Positions 8,701 through 17,053 of a stretch of DNA of 56,976 nucleotides are shown piece after piece (position 1 is the stretch's first letter; each line of letters opens with the position of its first letter). Below the pieces are notes generated by a model. It was not told the origin of the DNA, made no database searches, and was given only the letters and a program-made list of their open reading frames with translations. This stretch comes from an uncultured Sulfitobacter sp. (GTDB lineage Bacteria > Pseudomonadota > Alphaproteobacteria > Rhodobacterales > Rhodobacteraceae): the NCBI GenBank assembly GCA_937928635.1, contig CALFWM010000055.1:1-56976 (forward strand). The letters run 5' to 3'. A program made the translations under genes and the position numbers.

Positions 8701-10266
8701 AAGGGCGTGACACTGATCAGCCCGCCACCGCACCACGACATCTATTCCATCGAAGACCTTGCGCAGCTGATCTATGACCTCAAGCAGATCAACCCGCGTT
8801 GCAAGGTGACGGTGAAGCTGGTGGCGTCCTCCGGTGTGGGCACGATTGCCGCCGGGGTGGCCAAGGCCAAGGCGGATGTGATCCTGATCTCGGGGCACAA
8901 TGGCGGCACGGGTGCCTCGCCTGCGACCTCAATCAAATATGCGGGCCTTCCATGGGAAATGGGCCTGACGGAGGCACATCAGGTCTTGTCCATGAACAAC
9001 CTGCGCGACCGGGTGACCCTGCGCACCGATGGGGGCTTGCGCACAGGGCGTGACATTGTGATGGCCGCGATGCTGGGGGCCGAGGAATACGGCATCGGCA
9101 CTGCCGCGCTGATCGCGATGGGTTGTATTATGGTGCGTCAGTGTCAGTCCAACACCTGCCCTGTCGGCGTTTGCACGCAGGATGAGGCCCTGCGCGACAA
9201 ATTTACTGGTAATGCGGATAAGGTTGTGAACCTGATAACTTTCTACGCCAACGAGGTCCGTGAAATCCTTGCCTCCATCGGCGCGCGGTCGTTGGATGAG
9301 GTTATTGGCCGTGCCGATCTGCTGGCGCAGGTCAGCCGGGGGTCTGCACATCTGGACGATCTGGATTTGAACCCGCTGCTGATCACCGTCGATGGGGCGC
9401 ATTCGCAGATCTATGACCGCGACAAGCCGCGCCAAAGCGTGTCTGACACGCTGGATGCGCAGATCGTTGGGGATGCCGCACGCTTCCTTGAGGACGGCGA
9501 AAAGATGCAGCTGAGTTATGCCGTGCAAAACACGCACCGCACCGTTGGCACACGGGTGTCCAGCCACATCGTGAAACGGTTTGGGATGCGCAACCAGTTG
9601 CAGCCCGATCACCTGACGATCAAGCTGACGGGGTCGGCCGGGCAATCGCTGGGCGCCTTTGCGGCACCGGGGCTAAAGCTCGAAGTCTCAGGCGATGCCA
9701 ATGACTACGTTGGCAAGGGCCTGTCAGGGGGCATGATCATCGTGCGCCCGCCCATGGCCAGCCCGATTGTCGCGGCAGAGAACACCATCATCGGCAACAC
9801 CGTGCTTTATGGCGCAACCGATGGCTATCTCTTTGCCGCCGGGCGCGCGGGGGAGCGGTTTGCCGTGCGCAACTCCGGGGCCAAAGTGGTGATTGAAGGC
9901 TGCGGGTCAAACGGGTGCGAATACATGACCGGTGGGGTAGCCGTGATCCTTGGCGATATCGGGGCGAATTTTGCTGCCGGGATGACCGGGGGGATGGCGT
10001 ATCTTTATAACCCTGAAGGCAAAGCAAGCGAAATGCTGAATCCGGAAACCATCGTCACCTGCCCCGTGACGGTCGATCACTGGATGCATGAGCTGGAAAC
10101 GCTGCTGGAGCAGCATCTGGAAGAAACCGGATCACGCAAAGTTGCCGATATTCTGCAACACTGGGACGTTGAGCAAGGTCATTTCCTGCAAGTTTGCCCC
10201 AAGGAAATGCTCGACAAACTGGTCGCGCCTCTGAGTGTTGAGGAAACGTCAGTTCCAGCGGAGTGA
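5737..10266 (+). CDS. gltB: Glutamate synthase (NADPH) large subunit
   Basis: The 1509-residue alpha subunit of glutamate synthase, near the usual length. The N-terminal part is a class II glutamine amidotransferase. The nucleophile is expected to be Cys33 in HSSCGVGLVV after removal of a propeptide. The central domain is followed by the FMN/synthase barrel (SDSGEGGEDP, GHNGGTGASP) and the 3Fe-4S motif MGCIMVRQCQSNTCPVG near residue 1130. The C-terminal part is the glycine-rich beta-helix. Ammonia released from glutamine is channelled to 2-oxoglutarate to give glutamate. Its ATG overlaps the preceding stop by 4 nt, and a strong terminator follows. Confidence 0.98.
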   Translation: MIYDENWAKDETAKRAYLAENGLYDESEEHSSCGVGLVVNIDGSRTRAVVDNGIAALKAIWHRGAVDADGKTGDGAGIHVQIPVSFFYDQVERTGHTPRRDELIAVGQVFLPRTDFGAQETCRTIVETEVLRMGYYIYGWRHVPVNVDCLGDKANATRPEIEQILISNAKGVDEETFERELYVIRRRVEKAANAAQVAELYIASMSCRSIIYKGMMLAEQVAEFYPDLMDERFVSAFAIYHQRYSTNTFPQWWLAQPFRMLAHNGEINTLKGNLNWMKSHEIRMASSAFGDMAEDIKPIVASGSSDSAALDSVFEVLVRAGRSAPMAKTMLVPESWSKQAVELPQDWRDMYSYCNSVMEPWDGPAALAMTDGRWVCAGLDRNGLRPMRYVVTSNGMLIAGSETGMVPLDEANVVQKGALGPGQMIGVHMGKGQLFKDEELKDKMSAALPFGEWVGKIVELDDALSVVEESPLFEGAELRHRQVAAGYSIEELEQILAPMAEDGKETLASMGDDTPSAVLSGKYRPLSHFFRQNFSQVTNPPIDSLREYRVMSLKTRFGNLKNVLDEDSSQTEILVLDSPFVGNAQFDALLTHFNADLATIDCTFEPGDGNLNAGLARIRAEAEDAVRSGAGHIVLTDQHSSAERVAMPMILATSAVHSHLTGNGLRTFTSLNVRSAECVDPHYFAVLIGCGATVVNAYLAEDSLADRIDRGLLDVSLTRATERYREAIDQGLLKIMAKMGISVVSSYRGGLNFEAVGLSRAMCAEYFPGMTSRISGIGVTGIQRKAEEVHAQGWRSDGVVLPIGGFYKSRKSGETHAWEASSMHMLQTACNRASYAMWKQYSQKMQSNPPIHLRDLLDIKPLGPEIGLEEVESITSIRKRFVTPGMSLGALSPEAHKTLNVAMNRIGAKSDSGEGGEDPAHFVPEPNGDNPSAKIKQVASGRFGVTAEYLNQCEELEIKVAQGAKPGEGGQLPGMKVTDLIARLRHSTKGVTLISPPPHHDIYSIEDLAQLIYDLKQINPRCKVTVKLVASSGVGTIAAGVAKAKADVILISGHNGGTGASPATSIKYAGLPWEMGLTEAHQVLSMNNLRDRVTLRTDGGLRTGRDIVMAAMLGAEEYGIGTAALIAMGCIMVRQCQSNTCPVGVCTQDEALRDKFTGNADKVVNLITFYANEVREILASIGARSLDEVIGRADLLAQVSRGSAHLDDLDLNPLLITVDGAHSQIYDRDKPRQSVSDTLDAQIVGDAARFLEDGEKMQLSYAVQNTHRTVGTRVSSHIVKRFGMRNQLQPDHLTIKLTGSAGQSLGAFAAPGLKLEVSGDANDYVGKGLSGGMIIVRPPMASPIVAAENTIIGNTVLYGATDGYLFAAGRAGERFAVRNSGAKVVIEGCGSNGCEYMTGGVAVILGDIGANFAAGMTGGMAYLYNPEGKASEMLNPETIVTCPVTVDHWMHELETLLEQHLEETGSRKVADILQHWDVEQGHFLQVCPKEMLDKLVAPLSVEETSVPAE

Positions 10267-10286
10267 TCCACTTTGAAACCGACAAG

Positions 10287-10313
10287 AGGGGCTTCATTTC
10301 AAAGCCCCTTTTC
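10287..10313 (+). terminator. Rho-independent terminator after gltB
   Basis: The 8-bp stem AGGGGCTT/AAGCCCCT (10287-10294 with 10302-10309) has a 7-nt loop and is followed by TTTTC. It lies 20 nt after the gltB stop and should end the glt transcript. Confidence 0.85.
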
Positions 10314-10323
10314 ATTTGGGGCA

Positions 10324-10367
10324 AACTCATCGGGCACTCTCACGTAACTCATCGGGCACTCTCACGT
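10324..10367. repeat. Perfect 22-bp tandem duplication
   Basis: A 22-bp unit beginning AACTCATCGGGC and ending TCTCACGT occurs twice head to tail (10324-10345 and 10346-10367) with no mismatch. It lies just after the gltB terminator. The trailing sequence GATGGCACTCACC partly echoes the unit. Perfect identity suggests a recent slippage duplication. Confidence 0.85.
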
Positions 10368-10420
10368 GATGGCACTCACCGTCAACTACGCGTCCTGCTG
10401 CGATGGCGGCGGATTAAAGC

Positions 10421-10518
10421 GATTCGAGTTTAACTTGAAACACGCTTTATCACTTTTCGCGTTCGACCAAAGGGAGAGGCAGCGAATAAGTGATTCATGT
10501 TTAACTCGAAACGCTATA
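10421..10518. repeat. Pair of imperfect ~28-bp direct repeats upstream of mtgA
   Basis: Two copies (10421-10449 and 10492-10518) share the pattern GATTC-NN-GTTTAACT-Y-GAAAC followed by GCTWTA. Each begins with GATTC, a GANTC site of the type methylated by CcrM in alphaproteobacteria, and each has partly palindromic GTTT/GAAAC arms. They fill the 335-nt gene-free stretch between gltB and mtgA together with the 22-bp tandem repeat. No small open frame or obvious RNA gene was recognised there. Confidence 0.6.
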
Positions 10519-10601
10519 GGGTCCGTTCGGTCACGGTGATGTAGAACGTTGCGCACCGCTGTGGGCTAAGCGTTCACAAAGAATGTGCCGCGCCCTATAG
10601 A

Positions 10602-11357
10602 ATGCATATGGCGCAGGCAAAACAGACAAAGACCAAAAAGAAAAAGCGCACGGCCCCCAAAGCGCGGCGACAGCTGCCCGGTGTCGGGATTTTGCTGTGG
10701 CTGCGTTGGTGGGCATGGCGCACCGCGGCGGCGGTGTTTTTGCTGGTGGTCGGTTTGGTGGTTTTGTTCGCCGTGATAAACCCGCCAACAAACGCTTATA
10801 TGTTCTCTGAAGGCCGCAGATTGGGGGGCGTGCAGCAAACCTGGGTGCCCATGGACAAAATCGCACCGGTCATGGCGCGCTCGGCTGTTGCCGCAGAAGA
10901 TGCGAATTTTTGCCAGCATTGGGGCTTTGACGTTGAGGCCATTCGCAAAGCGATTGATGCCGGCGCGAACAGAGGCGCCTCAACAATCAGCCAGCAAACA
11001 GTAAAAAACGTCTACCTGTGGCACGGGCGTCTGTGGATACGCAAAGCCGCAGAAGTGATGATCACCCCGGTGGTTGAAGCGATCTGGAGCAAGCGGCGCG
11101 TTCTTGAAATCTATCTGAATATTGCTGAATTTGACGAAGGCGTGTTTGGCGTAGAAGCCGCAGCACAGCATTACTTTAGTGTATCCGCATCAGACCTGAG
11201 CGCGACGCAAGCCGCACGGCTGGCCGCGATTCTGCCCTCGCCAAAGAAACGTTCCGCCTCCAATCCCAGCAGCTTTGTGCGCAAACGATCCGCCCAGATC
11301 CGATCCGGAGCAGCAACCATTCGCGCGGACGGACGTACGGATTGTTTCGAGAGTTGA
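10602..11357 (+). CDS. mtgA: Monofunctional biosynthetic peptidoglycan transglycosylase
   Basis: A 251-residue GT51-family glycosyltransferase that polymerises lipid II into glycan strands at the periplasmic face of the inner membrane. A Lys/Arg-rich N-terminus is followed by one transmembrane helix (about residues 45-63). Catalytic-domain motifs then follow: AAEDANFCQHWGFD with the catalytic Glu, GASTISQQTVKN, and KRRVLEIYLNIAEF. It lacks a transpeptidase domain, so it is MtgA rather than a bifunctional PBP. Two in-frame ATGs (10602 and 10608) are equally plausible. The following GST gene starts 59 nt after its stop. Confidence 0.95.
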   Translation: MHMAQAKQTKTKKKKRTAPKARRQLPGVGILLWLRWWAWRTAAAVFLLVVGLVVLFAVINPPTNAYMFSEGRRLGGVQQTWVPMDKIAPVMARSAVAAEDANFCQHWGFDVEAIRKAIDAGANRGASTISQQTVKNVYLWHGRLWIRKAAEVMITPVVEAIWSKRRVLEIYLNIAEFDEGVFGVEAAAQHYFSVSASDLSATQAARLAAILPSPKKRSASNPSSFVRKRSAQIRSGAATIRADGRTDCFES

Positions 11358-11415
11358 AACTGCAGCCATTCCAAGGCATGGAAGGGGACAGACTAATCTT
11401 GCCCGGAATCCCATA

Positions 11416-12081
11416 ATGGCCCGTTTGTTTCATGTCCCGCTCTCTCCTTTTTGCCGTAAGGTACGCCTGAGCCTTGCGGAAAAGAAAATTGAAGTAGAGC
11501 TGGTTGAGGAACGTTATTGGGAACAGGATCCCGATTTCATGCGCCGCAACCCGGCTGGCAAAGTCCCCGTACTGCGCCTGGACGGGATCATGATGGCCGA
11601 AAGCGCTCCAATTTGTGAGTACATTGAGGAAACCCGCCCAGAGCCATCTCTGTTGCCCAGCGACCCCGTCCAACGGCTGGAAGTGCGCCGGCTGGTCAGT
11701 TGGTTTGATGATAAGTTCCACGCCGATGTCACCTCCAAGCTGCTCTATGAGCGGGTAAACAAGAAAGTGATGAAGCAGGGCTATCCCGACAGTACCAATG
11801 TCAAATCCGGAGCCAAGGCGATAAAATACCATCTCGATTATATGGCCTGGCTGCTGGACCACCGTCGCTGGCTGGCCGGGGATGTCATGACACTGGCGGA
11901 TTTCGCTGCCGCTGCGCATCTGTCGGCGCTCGACTACATTTCAGACGTGGATTGGACGCGCTCTGAGGTGGTCAAGGATTGGTACGCCAAGATCAAATCG
12001 CGCCCCGCATTCCGGTCGATTCTTGCGGACCAGATGCCCGGCTTTCCGCCACCGGCGCATTACAGCGATCTGGATTTCTAG
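11416..12081 (+). CDS. Glutathione S-transferase family protein
   Basis: A 221-residue protein with the two-domain GST architecture. The N-terminal thioredoxin-like half has PLSPFCRKVRLSLAEK (with the S-P-F-C active-site region), GKVPVL with its cis-proline, and the glutathione gamma-glutamyl contact ESAPICEYIEE. The C-terminal helical half contains LAGDVMTLADFAAAAHL, the usual N-capping box region. The ATG at 11416 is chosen because the protein then begins MARLFHVPLSPF as family members do. The open frame extends upstream into mtgA without family similarity. The substrate is not predictable. Confidence 0.9.
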   Translation: MARLFHVPLSPFCRKVRLSLAEKKIEVELVEERYWEQDPDFMRRNPAGKVPVLRLDGIMMAESAPICEYIEETRPEPSLLPSDPVQRLEVRRLVSWFDDKFHADVTSKLLYERVNKKVMKQGYPDSTNVKSGAKAIKYHLDYMAWLLDHRRWLAGDVMTLADFAAAAHLSALDYISDVDWTRSEVVKDWYAKIKSRPAFRSILADQMPGFPPPAHYSDLDF

Positions 12082-12091
12082 GTTGAGAGCA

Positions 12092-12123
12092 TTGGGGGCT
12101 GTCTGCCCCCAAACCCCCGAGGA
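12092..12123 (+). repeat. G/C-rich palindromic intergenic element (GGGGGC…GCCCCC-AAACCCCCGAGG)
   Basis: GGGGGC-TGTCT-GCCCCC forms a hairpin, followed by AAACCCCCGAGGA. A diverged copy of the same layout lies on the opposite strand at 41972-42000. Elements of this form are widespread between genes in alphaproteobacteria. Here it lies between the GST gene and queG, ending seven bases before the queG ATG. Confidence 0.6.
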
Positions 12124-12129
12124 AGAGTT

Positions 12130-13164
12130 ATGGCCAAAAAGAAGGGGGATCTGAAGCAAACGGTTGTGGCCAGAGCACTTGCAGAAAGCTTTGTTGCAGC
12201 AAAGGTCTGCCGCCCCTCCGACGTGCCAGAGGTGCCTGCGCGGCTGGCCGCATTTGTTGATGCGGGATATCACGGCCAGATGTCCTGGATGACAGAGAGA
12301 ATAACCTGGCGCGGCAATCCCGCAGCACTTTGGCCAGAAGCACGATCTGTTATCATGTTGGCCGAAAGCTATGCGCCCGAGCATGACCCTCTGAAAGTGC
12401 TGGAACATCCAGACCGCGCTGCCGTTTCGGTCTATGCGCAGGGGCGCGATTATCATGACATCGTCAAAAAAAGACTGAAGCGTCTGGCGCGTTGGTTGGT
12501 TTCAGAGGCCAAGTGTAAGGTAAAGGTGTTTGTGGACACAGCACCCCTGCCAGAAAAGGCACTGGCACAAGCCGCAGGGTTGGGATGGCAAGGGAAACAC
12601 ACCAATTTGCTAAGCAGGGAATTTGGCAATTGGGCCTTTATAGGGTCTGTTTTCACAACTTTGGAGCTTGAGCCAGATGCCCCAGAGGTAGACCACTGTG
12701 GGTCATGTACGGCCTGCCAGGACATTTGCCCCACCGCTGCTTTTCCAGCACCCTATCAGCTTGATGCACGCCGCTGTATTTCCTACCTGACCATTGAACA
12801 CAAAGGGCCTGTTGATCTGGACCTGCGCGCATTAATGGGGAACCGCATTTATGGCTGTGACGATTGTCTGGCGGCTTGTCCCTGGAACAAGTTCGCAGTG
12901 AAGGCAAGCGACCTCAGGTATCACGCCAAAGATCCGGAAACACCCATGTTAGAGACGCTATCCAAACTAGATGATGCCGCCTTTCGCGCGCGATACTCCG
13001 GCTCTCCCATAAAACGCATCGGACGTAATCGGTTTGTGCGCAATGTGCTTTATGCCATCGGTAACTCAGCATTGCCCGCATTGAAACCGGCCGCACAGGC
13101 ACTGACCAGTGATCCTGATCCCGCGGTTGCCGATGCCGCGCGTTGGGCCGCGTCACGACTGTGA
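12130..13164 (+). CDS. queG: Epoxyqueuosine reductase
   Basis: A 344-residue cobalamin- and Fe-S-dependent enzyme that reduces epoxyqueuosine to queuosine in tRNA wobble position 34. Two ferredoxin-like 4Fe-4S motifs are clear: [15 protein letters not shown] (about residues 194-208) and [13 protein letters not shown] (about 239-251). Upstream motifs typical of QueG include [21 protein letters not shown]. The C-terminal end, with [12 protein letters not shown], resembles the short HEAT-like tail of the family. Length is slightly short but complete. It may sit in one unit with mtgA and the GST gene. Confidence 0.96.
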   Translation: MAKKKGDLKQTVVARALAESFVAAKVCRPSDVPEVPARLAAFVDAGYHGQMSWMTERITWRGNPAALWPEARSVIMLAESYAPEHDPLKVLEHPDRAAVSVYAQGRDYHDIVKKRLKRLARWLVSEAKCKVKVFVDTAPLPEKALAQAAGLGWQGKHTNLLSREFGNWAFIGSVFTTLELEPDAPEVDHCGSCTACQDICPTAAFPAPYQLDARRCISYLTIEHKGPVDLDLRALMGNRIYGCDDCLAACPWNKFAVKASDLRYHAKDPETPMLETLSKLDDAAFRARYSGSPIKRIGRNRFVRNVLYAIGNSALPALKPAAQALTSDPDPAVADAARWAASRL

Positions 13165-13231
13165 CGCAAACAGGCTGGACGTGTCGCTGATTTTCTCTAC
13201 ACCGCAAAACAAGATGCAAAAGGAGTGACCC

Positions 13232-15256
13232 ATGGCAGTGCTTTTGGGCGTGGACACGGGCGGCACCTATACGGACGCTGTGCTGATCCGGGGTGAAGAG
13301 AACATCATCGCCGCTGCCAAGGCATTGACCACCCGCGCCGACCTCGCGATTGGGATTGGAGAGGCGGTGCGCTCAGTGTTGGAACAGGCGCGCATAGACC
13401 CTTCTGAGATATCCATGGCGTCGCTTTCAACAACCCTGGCAACCAACGCGCTGGTCGAAGGACAGGGCGAACGTGTCGCCCTCATATTCATCGGGTTCAA
13501 AGAACGTGACCTGGAAAACCATGGGTTGGCTGAGGCGCTCAAGGGTGATCCCTACCTCGTGCTCCCAGGGGGTCACAATCACGCTGGTGGTGAGGCGGTT
13601 CCACTCGACGAAAGGGCCCTTATTGCTTTTTTAGAGACACATATGGACAGTGTGAGCGGCTATGCGGTGGCCAGTCAATTTGCCACGCGCAACCCGGCGC
13701 ATGAACAACGCACCGCGCAGTTGATCACGCAGATGACCGGGCAACCAGTGTCCGCATCTCACCAACTGTCTGCAAAACTCAATGGGCCCAAACGCGCAAT
13801 GACCGCCGTTCTGAACGCGCGGTTAATTGGGATGATTGATCGCTTGATCGGACGCGCCGAAGACACCTTGCGAGACCTCAAAATCAAGGCACCCTTGATG
13901 GTGGTACGGGGGGACGGCGCACTGATTTCGAGCGCGCAGGCACGTGAACGTCCGATTGAGACGATCCTGAGTGGCCCAGCCGCCTCAATTGTCGGCGCGC
14001 GCTGGATGACGGGTGCCGCAGACGGCCTGGTGAGTGACATTGGCGGCACGACAACCGATATCGCCGTGCTGCGCAATGGCCGGCCCACGATTGACCCAGC
14101 CGGGGCACGCGTTGGACCCTACCGCACCATGGTAGAGGCCGTCGCCATGCGCACCACAGGCCTGGGCGGCGACAGCGAAGTGCATTTTCTGTCAGAAGGT
14201 TTGCAAGGTGGTGTTAGCCTTGGGCCTGGCCGCGTCTTGCCGATTTCACTACTCGCCACACAAGCCCCTGACATAGTGCATCCCGCGCTTGAGGCACAAT
14301 TGCGTGCCACCACACTCGGCGAACATGACGGAAGGTTTGTGCGCGCGGTGGCCGGGCAATCAGCCCAAGGATTGAGCGAACGTGAGACTGCACTGTTAGA
14401 ACGCATTGGGACAGATGTTCATCCCCTTGGGGATATGCTGCGGGCACGTGTTGAGCAGGGCGCGCTCAAACGCTTGGTCGAACGGGGCCTTGTGCAAGTC
14501 GCGGCGGTCACCCCCTCTGATGCCAGTCATGTGTTGGGTCGATTGTCCACTTGGGACGCCAAGGCCGCAGAAATGGCGCTGCACCTGTTCGGGCGCCGCC
14601 GTACCGGATCAGGGAATGTGCTTGCCAATGACGCCCAAGTCATGGGGCAGATCATCGTTGACCAACTCACGAAACAAACCGTTTTGGCCCTGTTAGAGAC
14701 TGCTTTTGATGAAGAAGCAGAGAGTTTCAATCAACCACCTGATGTGCTTGCCCGACATGTTCTTATGCAAAGGGGGCTGAGCCATCACAAAGGGTTGGTT
14801 CGGATCGAATCCGGCCTGAATGTTGACGTCATTGGTCTGGGTGCCTCCGCCGTCAGCTATTATCCTGCAGTGGGAGAGGCTTTGGGCACAAAGGTAATCC
14901 TGCCCGAATACGCAGGTGTCGCAAATGCAGTTGGTGCTGTCGTGGGGCAAGTTACCATGCGCCAAAGTGGCACAGTCACTAGCCCAAGCGAAGGTAAATA
15001 CCGGGTACATCTAACCGTCGGCCCGCAGGATTACGGCGATCAAGACAGCGCTTTGGCCCATTTAGAGACTGTTTTGACCGACCAAGCCACTCAGGAAGCG
15101 AAAGCGGCAGGGGTGGTCGACATCCAGATCAACATACACCGTGATATCCGTACGGCAGGTGTTGAAGCGCGCGAGGTTTTTGTTGAGGCACTGATTACAG
15201 TGGAAGCCACGGGCCGGCCCTGCGTGGCACAAGATGGACCCCTTTCCACCAATTAG
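13232..15256 (+). CDS. Hydantoinase/oxoprolinase family protein (HyuA type)
   Basis: A 674-residue actin-fold ATPase-like protein of the HyuA family. The N-terminal domain has LLGVDTGGTYTDAVLI, a phosphate-1 motif, and SLSTTLATNALVEGQG. The core has the second nucleotide motif SDIGGTTTDIAVLRNGRP near residue 270. Relatives hydrolyse hydantoins, 5-oxoproline or N-methylhydantoin with ATP, normally together with a HyuB subunit. No hyuB gene is adjacent: the next gene, msrA, is convergent. It may therefore act alone or with a subunit encoded elsewhere. AAGGAG stands 8 nt before the ATG. The substrate is unknown. Confidence 0.88.
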   Translation: MAVLLGVDTGGTYTDAVLIRGEENIIAAAKALTTRADLAIGIGEAVRSVLEQARIDPSEISMASLSTTLATNALVEGQGERVALIFIGFKERDLENHGLAEALKGDPYLVLPGGHNHAGGEAVPLDERALIAFLETHMDSVSGYAVASQFATRNPAHEQRTAQLITQMTGQPVSASHQLSAKLNGPKRAMTAVLNARLIGMIDRLIGRAEDTLRDLKIKAPLMVVRGDGALISSAQARERPIETILSGPAASIVGARWMTGAADGLVSDIGGTTTDIAVLRNGRPTIDPAGARVGPYRTMVEAVAMRTTGLGGDSEVHFLSEGLQGGVSLGPGRVLPISLLATQAPDIVHPALEAQLRATTLGEHDGRFVRAVAGQSAQGLSERETALLERIGTDVHPLGDMLRARVEQGALKRLVERGLVQVAAVTPSDASHVLGRLSTWDAKAAEMALHLFGRRRTGSGNVLANDAQVMGQIIVDQLTKQTVLALLETAFDEEAESFNQPPDVLARHVLMQRGLSHHKGLVRIESGLNVDVIGLGASAVSYYPAVGEALGTKVILPEYAGVANAVGAVVGQVTMRQSGTVTSPSEGKYRVHLTVGPQDYGDQDSALAHLETVLTDQATQEAKAAGVVDIQINIHRDIRTAGVEAREVFVEALITVEATGRPCVAQDGPLSTN

Positions 15257-15266
15257 CGGAAAGGGG
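15239..15266. terminator. Hairpin between convergent hyuA-type gene and msrA
   Basis: A perfect 9-bp stem, CCCCTTTCC/GGAAAGGGG (15239-15247 with 15258-15266), has a 10-nt loop that contains the stop codon of the plus-strand gene. It lies between two convergent genes and probably serves both, though no long T-run follows on either strand. Confidence 0.55.
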
Positions 15267-15275
15267 CCGAGGCGT

Positions 15276-15785
15276 TTATTCAGCGGCCGTTCGTTTGGGC
15301 AGCACCCAATTCGGGCGGACGAAATGGCAGGTGTACCCATTGGGCACCCGCTCCAAATAGTCCTGATGTTCTGGCTCAGCCTCCCAGAAATCGCTGACAG
15401 GCTCGATCTCTGTCACAACTTTGCCAGGCCACAATCCACAGGCCTCCACATCAGCAATCGTATCCAGCGCCACCGCTTTTTGATCTTCGTCCACGTAGTA
15501 GATTGCAGAGCGATAGCTCATCCCACGGTCATTACCCTGACGGTTTGGCGTTGTTGGATCATGGATCTGAAAAAAGAACTCCAACAGATCACGATAACTG
15601 GTCTGCGTGTCATCAAAGACAATTTCGATCCCTTCGGCATGGGTGCCGTGGTTGCGGTAGGTGGCATTAGGCACGTCACCCCCGGTATACCCGACGCGGG
15701 TCGAAATCACGCCAGGGCGACGCCGGATCAAATCTTGCATACCCCAAAAACAACCCCCGGCCAAAACTGCGCGTTGCGTGCTCAT
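15276..15785 (-). CDS. msrA: Peptide-methionine (S)-S-oxide reductase
   Basis: A 169-residue MsrA that reduces the S-epimer of methionine sulfoxide in proteins and free methionine. The catalytic motif [11 protein letters not shown] (nucleophilic Cys12) is intact. Other family landmarks are [18 protein letters not shown] and [12 protein letters not shown]. Additional cysteines in EACGLWPG and GYTCHFVRP could act in recycling. Its ATG overlaps the msrB stop (ATGA), so the two reductases are translated together, covering both sulfoxide epimers. Confidence 0.96.
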   Translation of the reverse strand: MSTQRAVLAGGCFWGMQDLIRRRPGVISTRVGYTGGDVPNATYRNHGTHAEGIEIVFDDTQTSYRDLLEFFFQIHDPTTPNRQGNDRGMSYRSAIYYVDEDQKAVALDTIADVEACGLWPGKVVTEIEPVSDFWEAEPEHQDYLERVPNGYTCHFVRPNWVLPKRTAAE

Positions 15786-16225
15786 GCCAAATCCTCCACC
15801 TGATCAATGTAGGCGCCGTAACCTTCGGCCTGCATGTCATCGCGATGCACAAACCGCAGGGAGGCCGAGTTGATGCAATATCGCAAACCACCCCGATCTG
15901 CCGGACCATCGGGAAAAACGTGGCCCAAATGGCTGTCTCCGTGTTTGCTGCGCACTTCTGTGCGGACCATACCCAAGGTCGTATCGCTGTGTTCGGTTAT
16001 GTTTTCGATGGCCTTGGTAAAACTTGGCCACCCACAACCGCTTTCGTATTTATCGGCTGAGACAAACAGCGGCTCACCAGAAACGATGTCCACATAAATG
16101 CCGGGTTCCTTGTTGCGCAACAACGCGCCGGTGCCTGGGCGCTCCGTGCCGCTTTGCTGCGTCACGCGATATTCCTCTGGCGAGAGGGCGGCGATGGCTT
16201 CCGCTGATTTTTCGTAAACTGTCAT
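15782..16225 (-). CDS. msrB: Peptide-methionine (R)-S-oxide reductase
   Basis: A 147-residue MsrB that reduces the R-epimer of methionine sulfoxide. The catalytic cysteine is in [11 protein letters not shown] (about residue 117), and SGCGWPSF and GDSHLGHVF are conserved. The two CxxC zinc-binding pairs of many MsrB proteins are absent ([13 protein letters not shown] stands where the first would be), so this is the zinc-free form. The ATG at 16225 has a strong GGAGG 4-5 nt upstream. The frame extends further upstream but without family similarity. First gene of the msrB-msrA operon. Confidence 0.96.
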   Translation of the reverse strand: MTVYEKSAEAIAALSPEEYRVTQQSGTERPGTGALLRNKEPGIYVDIVSGEPLFVSADKYESGCGWPSFTKAIENITEHSDTTLGMVRTEVRSKHGDSHLGHVFPDGPADRGGLRYCINSASLRFVHRDDMQAEGYGAYIDQVEDLA

Positions 16226-16385
16226 GGGACCTCCGGTGACAATAGCGCTGCCTATTAAATGGGGCGAAGGCGTGAAATTTAAAGGCAGTATGCATCCTGC
16301 GAACCACATTGTGAACTGAGGGTCGCGCAGGTTCTGTTGCCCGGAGGAGCAAGGCCGGGATAGGCTGCGCTGGAAGGAGCCCAAA

Positions 16386-17018
16386 ATGCCAGACAAGACC
16401 CCAGCCCTTGACGATGCCTATGCATTGGAAACGTCGGACGACAACAAACGGCTCTACGCAAGCTGGGCGGACAATTACGACAGCAGTTTCGCTGTCGATA
16501 TGGACTATAGAATGCCCCAGACTATCGCATCTATTTACGCCGAAGTCGGGCTTGGGGGCCAGCCAATTGCAGATGTGGGGGCGGGAACTGGCTTGGTCGT
16601 GACACATATGCCATCGCAGGATGCACAAGCCATTGATGCTTTGGATATCTCGACGGAAATGCTCTGCGTTGCCGCCAAACGCGGCATTTATCGAGATTTC
16701 ATTCAGTGCGACCTGACAGCGCAGCTGCCGATAGAGGATGCGACCTATGGTGCCATCATCAGTGCAGGCACATTCACCCATGGGCATGTCGGCCCGGGGG
16801 CGCTGGATGAACTGATGCGCATTGCCAAACCCGGGGCCGTTTTTGTCCTGGGAATCAATGCAGAGCATTTTGCGGCCCGTGGGTTTGAGGCAAAAATTGC
16901 CCTGTTAGAGCCTGATATTGAGAAACTGGAGATACGGACGACCCGTATCTATGGCCCCAATGCGAACGACGCGCACAAAGACGATTTGGCAAAGGTTGCG
17001 GTGTTCTGGAAACGGTAA
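16386..17018 (+). CDS. Class I SAM-dependent methyltransferase
   Basis: A 210-residue protein with the Rossmann-like methyltransferase fold. Motif I is [12 protein letters not shown] (about residues 61-72), motif [11 protein letters not shown], and the post-II region has [19 protein letters not shown]. The pattern matches generic Williams-Beuren/UbiE-like small-molecule methyltransferases, and the substrate cannot be told. It is divergent from msrB with a 160-nt gap that should hold both promoters. It is convergent with the GlxA-type regulator; the two stops are 22 nt apart. Confidence 0.88.
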   Translation: MPDKTPALDDAYALETSDDNKRLYASWADNYDSSFAVDMDYRMPQTIASIYAEVGLGGQPIADVGAGTGLVVTHMPSQDAQAIDALDISTEMLCVAAKRGIYRDFIQCDLTAQLPIEDATYGAIISAGTFTHGHVGPGALDELMRIAKPGAVFVLGINAEHFAARGFEAKIALLEPDIEKLEIRTTRIYGPNANDAHKDDLAKVAVFWKR

Positions 17019-17025
17019 ATCCGGT

Positions 17026-17053
17026 CAAGACCCCACCGGCTCAGGGGTTCTTG
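17026..17053. terminator. Hairpin between convergent methyltransferase and GlxA genes
   Basis: CAAGA-CCCC pairs with GGGG-T-TCTTG (one bulged base) around a 9-nt loop, spanning the end of the minus-strand regulator gene. It may terminate both transcripts. No long T-run is present. Confidence 0.35.

Noticed and set aside
8929..9645. A 238-codon minus-strand frame within gltB
   Set aside because: Antisense shadow of the GltB synthase domain; no motif and no ribosome-binding site worth noting.
10324..10367. CRISPR array
   Set aside because: Only two repeat units, with no spacer between them and no cas genes in the window.
10267..10601. Possible small RNA gene between gltB and mtgA
   Set aside because: Repeats and a terminator are present, but no consistent secondary structure with its own promoter and terminator could be defined by eye.
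11176..11919. A 247-codon minus-strand frame across mtgA and the GST gene
   Set aside because: Both plus-strand genes are certain by motif; the antisense protein shows no recognisable family.
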